Source: Amylibacter sp. (GTDB taxonomy: Bacteria > Pseudomonadota > Alphaproteobacteria > Rhodobacterales > Rhodobacteraceae). From it: a stretch of 7,745 bases of DNA. The notes beneath the pieces were generated by a model. It saw only the letters and a list, made by a program, of their open reading frames with translations, was not told the DNA's origin and did no database searches. This document shows, one piece after another, positions 6,670 through 7,745 of the stretch (position 1 is its first letter; each line of letters starts with the position of its first letter). Made by a program: the position numbers and the translations under genes. Location: assembly GCA_030625465.1 (NCBI GenBank), contig DAOUQS010000087.1, forward strand, positions 1-7,745, read 5' to 3'.

Positions 6670-6849
6670 TTATTCTTTCGGTTTTCCGTATTTTTTGATA
6701 AAAGCAAGCGACACAGCTGCGCACCCGCCAAGTATAAGTGAGGATATCAGGTTGGTGATAAAACCACCGCCCATGCCTGTCACCCAGCCTGCAACAAACA
6801 AGACTGCGGCAAATGTCAGGCCATAAAGTAAGGTTTTGCGTTCAAACAT
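6670..6849 (-). CDS. Small two-helix membrane protein of unknown function (orf59)
   Basis: This 59-aa protein begins MFERKTLLYG and has two hydrophobic stretches (about residues 6-25 and 30-51), separated by a glycine-rich turn (GMGGG, 25-29). A basic tail, KKYGKPKE, suggests both ends face the cytosol. The start at 6849 is supported by a strong AAAGGGG ribosome binding site 6 bases upstream and by the 8-bp overlap with the preceding stop (ATGTTTGA). A longer reading from 6972 would add 41 polar residues lying in another frame of the upstream gene. I do not recognise a family. It sits between the SufB and SufC genes, and its stop is 4 bases before sufC, so it is expected to be made together with the scaffold. 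It could be a small membrane partner of the complex, but nothing in the sequence shows that. Confidence 0.72.
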   Translation of the reverse strand: MFERKTLLYGLTFAAVLFVAGWVTGMGGGFITNLISSLILGGCAAVSLAFIKKYGKPKE

Positions 6850-7195
6850 CTTTAACCCCTTTGGTTTTAACGGCTGCAATCCATGATTGCGAAAACATAA
6901 GTTGATAATCAGACAAGGCCTCATCGTCACCCAGCATTGGCTCAAGCGCGTCCTTGATGACGGTTCTGGCAAACAGGCTTAACAAAACCCAAGTCATTGC
7001 CAAAACAGCGGTAACAAGTAGAACCGCCCAATATTGCATTATATTTTCATGGTAAAGCGCGCCCAGAAACAGGCCAGCGACAAATCCGAAAATATAGCGC
7101 ATCGGCGATGAAAACTTCATCAAAAAACGCCGGATCAAAGTGTTGGCGTCCAGATCGGCATGATGGACCGGACCAAGTATTTTTCCTTTGATCAT
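6842..7195 (-). CDS. Small membrane protein of unknown function (orf117)
   Basis: This 117-aa protein begins MIKGKILGPVHHADLDANTL. It has a polar, basic N-terminal region of about 32 residues, two predicted membrane helices (about 33-48 and 54-77), and an acidic to mixed C-terminal tail (ALEPMLGDDEALSDYQLM, 83-100) that may form a cytosolic helix. The start at 7195 is chosen because AAGGA lies 6 bases upstream and the preceding stop is one base away (TGA-T-ATG). An in-frame ATG at 7243 would add 16 residues inside orf77 and is less likely. The stop overlaps the orf59 start by 8 bp, so orf117 and orf59 look like a co-translated pair. No family is recognised. Inner-membrane location is inferred from hydrophobicity only. 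Confidence 0.72.
   Translation of the reverse strand: MIKGKILGPVHHADLDANTLIRRFLMKFSSPMRYIFGFVAGLFLGALYHENIMQYWAVLLVTAVLAMTWVLLSLFARTVIKDALEPMLGDDEALSDYQLMFSQSWIAAVKTKGVKDV
6856..6862 (-). promoter_or_regulatory. Ribosome binding site fixing the start of orf59
   Basis: AAAGGGG on the - strand is 6 bases before the ATG at 6849 and lies inside the end of orf117. It is one of the clearest ribosome binding sites in the operon and favours the 59-aa reading over a longer one. Confidence 0.6.
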
Positions 7196-7196
7196 A

Positions 7197-7430
7197 TCAA
7201 GTCCTTTTTCCGTTTGGCACACCCAAAACGTTAAACGCTTCAAATATCATTGTTTTCATATCGTTGGTTAAAGGTTGTTTAGCTTGCTTTTTTCTCTCTG
7301 ACCCATCTCTATTCTTATCAGGGTGAGGCCACTTCATAGCGATTGCTTTGCATTCTGAAACCCAACATGGCGCTACTGATCTTTCGTGATTGTCTTTAAC
7401 CCATTCAATTATTTGTGCATAAGTCGACAT
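7197..7430 (-). CDS. Small soluble protein of unknown function directly after sufB (orf77)
   Basis: This 77-aa protein has no signal peptide or membrane segment. It is charged and tryptophan-containing: YAQIIEWVKDNH at the N-terminus, PCWVSECKAIAMKW in the middle (Cys22, Trp23, Cys27, Trp34), a lysine/arginine-rich loop (about 39-51), and a C-terminal helix, MIFEAFNVLGVP. The outline (helix, C-W-[IV], basic loop, final A-x-x-x-LG helix) vaguely recalls short alphaproteobacterial hypothetical proteins, but I cannot name a family. The start is firm: its ATG shares a base with the sufB stop (TAATG), with GGAAG 9 bases upstream. The stop is one base before orf117. A hand count gives about 40% GC over 7201-7430, lower than parts of the neighbouring sufD (53-58% in sampled lines), which may indicate later acquisition. 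Confidence 0.7.
   Translation of the reverse strand: MSTYAQIIEWVKDNHERSVAPCWVSECKAIAMKWPHPDKNRDGSERKKQAKQPLTNDMKTMIFEAFNVLGVPNGKRT
7202..7206 (-). promoter_or_regulatory. Ribosome binding site fixing the start of orf117
   Basis: AAGGA on the - strand is 6 bases before the ATG at 7195 and lies within the last codons of orf77. It decides for the 117-aa reading over an in-frame ATG at 7243. Confidence 0.6.
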
Positions 7431-7745
7431 TACCCAACACTTCCTTCCAGCGAAATCGCCACCAGCGCTTGCGCTTCCATTGCAAACTCCATCGGCAGCG
7501 CTTGCAGCACTTCCTTGCAGAACCCGTTGACGACAAGTGCTACAGCCTCTTCTTCATCCATGCCGCGTTGGCGGCAGTAGAACAGTTGCTCGTCATCCAC
7601 TTTTGATGTTGTCGCTTCATGTTCGACCCGCGCCGTGTTGTTTTTTACCTCGATATAAGGCACCGTATGGGCACCACATTTATCGCCGATCAACAGACTG
7701 TCGCATTGCGTATAGTTGCGTGCATTGGCAGCCTTGGGATGCATC
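7430..7745 (-). CDS. sufB: Fe-S cluster assembly protein SufB, C-terminal part (cut by window edge)
   Basis: Only the last 104 residues are inside the window; a full SufB is close to 490 aa. The visible part is the most conserved region: [44 protein letters not shown], the [18 protein letters not shown] helix, and the classic ending [15 protein letters not shown]. The key residues of the cluster-building site are present: the cysteine in YTQCDS (E. coli Cys405) and the His-Glu pair in EHEATTS (E. coli His433/Glu434), with exactly 29 residues between the Cys and the Glu, as in E. coli. SufB is the primary scaffold and accepts sulfur and iron together with SufC and SufD. Its stop overlaps the start of orf77 by one base. 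The start codon and the operon promoter lie beyond the right edge. Confidence 0.97.
   Translation of the reverse strand, partial: MHPKAANARNYTQCDSLLIGDKCGAHTVPYIEVKNNTARVEHEATTSKVDDEQLFYCRQRGMDEEEAVALVVNGFCKEVLQALPMEFAMEAQALVAISLEGSVG

Noticed and set aside
6666..6731. 22-residue N-terminal extension of SufC from an ATG at 6731
   Set aside because: SufC proteins start at the MLNI-type position; the extension overlaps orf59 and has no family counterpart.

Overview
The window comes from a bacterial chromosome. Protein content and gene order point to an alphaproteobacterium of moderate GC, roughly 45-50% by eye. The ScfR-type regulator and a SUF operon carrying a Yip1-type membrane gene next to sufD/sufS recall Rhodobacterales and related orders. 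This placement rests on remembered family patterns, not on a search.

Layout. On the + strand, 1-1158 is the 3' part of a gene for an ScfR/COG3800-type transcriptional regulator whose N-terminal HTH lies before the window. An AT-rich convergent intergenic region (1159-1481) holds only inverted repeats. Everything from 1482 to the right edge lies on the - strand and reads right to left as one compact operon: sufB (C-terminus only) - orf77 - orf117 - orf59 - sufC - sufD - yip1-A - yip1-B - yip1-C - sufS. Most junctions are overlaps or gaps of a few bases (TAATG, TGATG, 8-bp overlaps), which points to translational coupling. Only the two gaps between the Yip1-like genes are longer, about 86-89 bp. 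Both contain inverted repeats that could trap the ribosome binding site of the next gene.

Function. SufB, SufC and SufD form the scaffold and ATPase complex on which Fe-S clusters are built. SufS takes sulfur from cysteine to supply it. All catalytic residues that fall inside the window are intact. Interleaved with these enzymes are six non-core genes. Three are polytopic membrane proteins sharing a G-x-G-T-W/Y core (Yip1-like, apparently a tandem paralogous family). Two are small two-helix membrane proteins, and one is a small soluble, AT-richer protein of unknown function. Five of the ten operon genes therefore encode membrane proteins, although SUF assembly is regarded as cytosolic. This membrane module, with its possible RNA-level control, is the least explained part of the window.

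No SufE/SufU, SufA, SufT or IscR gene, tRNA, rRNA, mobile element or CRISPR array is visible. The operon promoter lies beyond the right edge.
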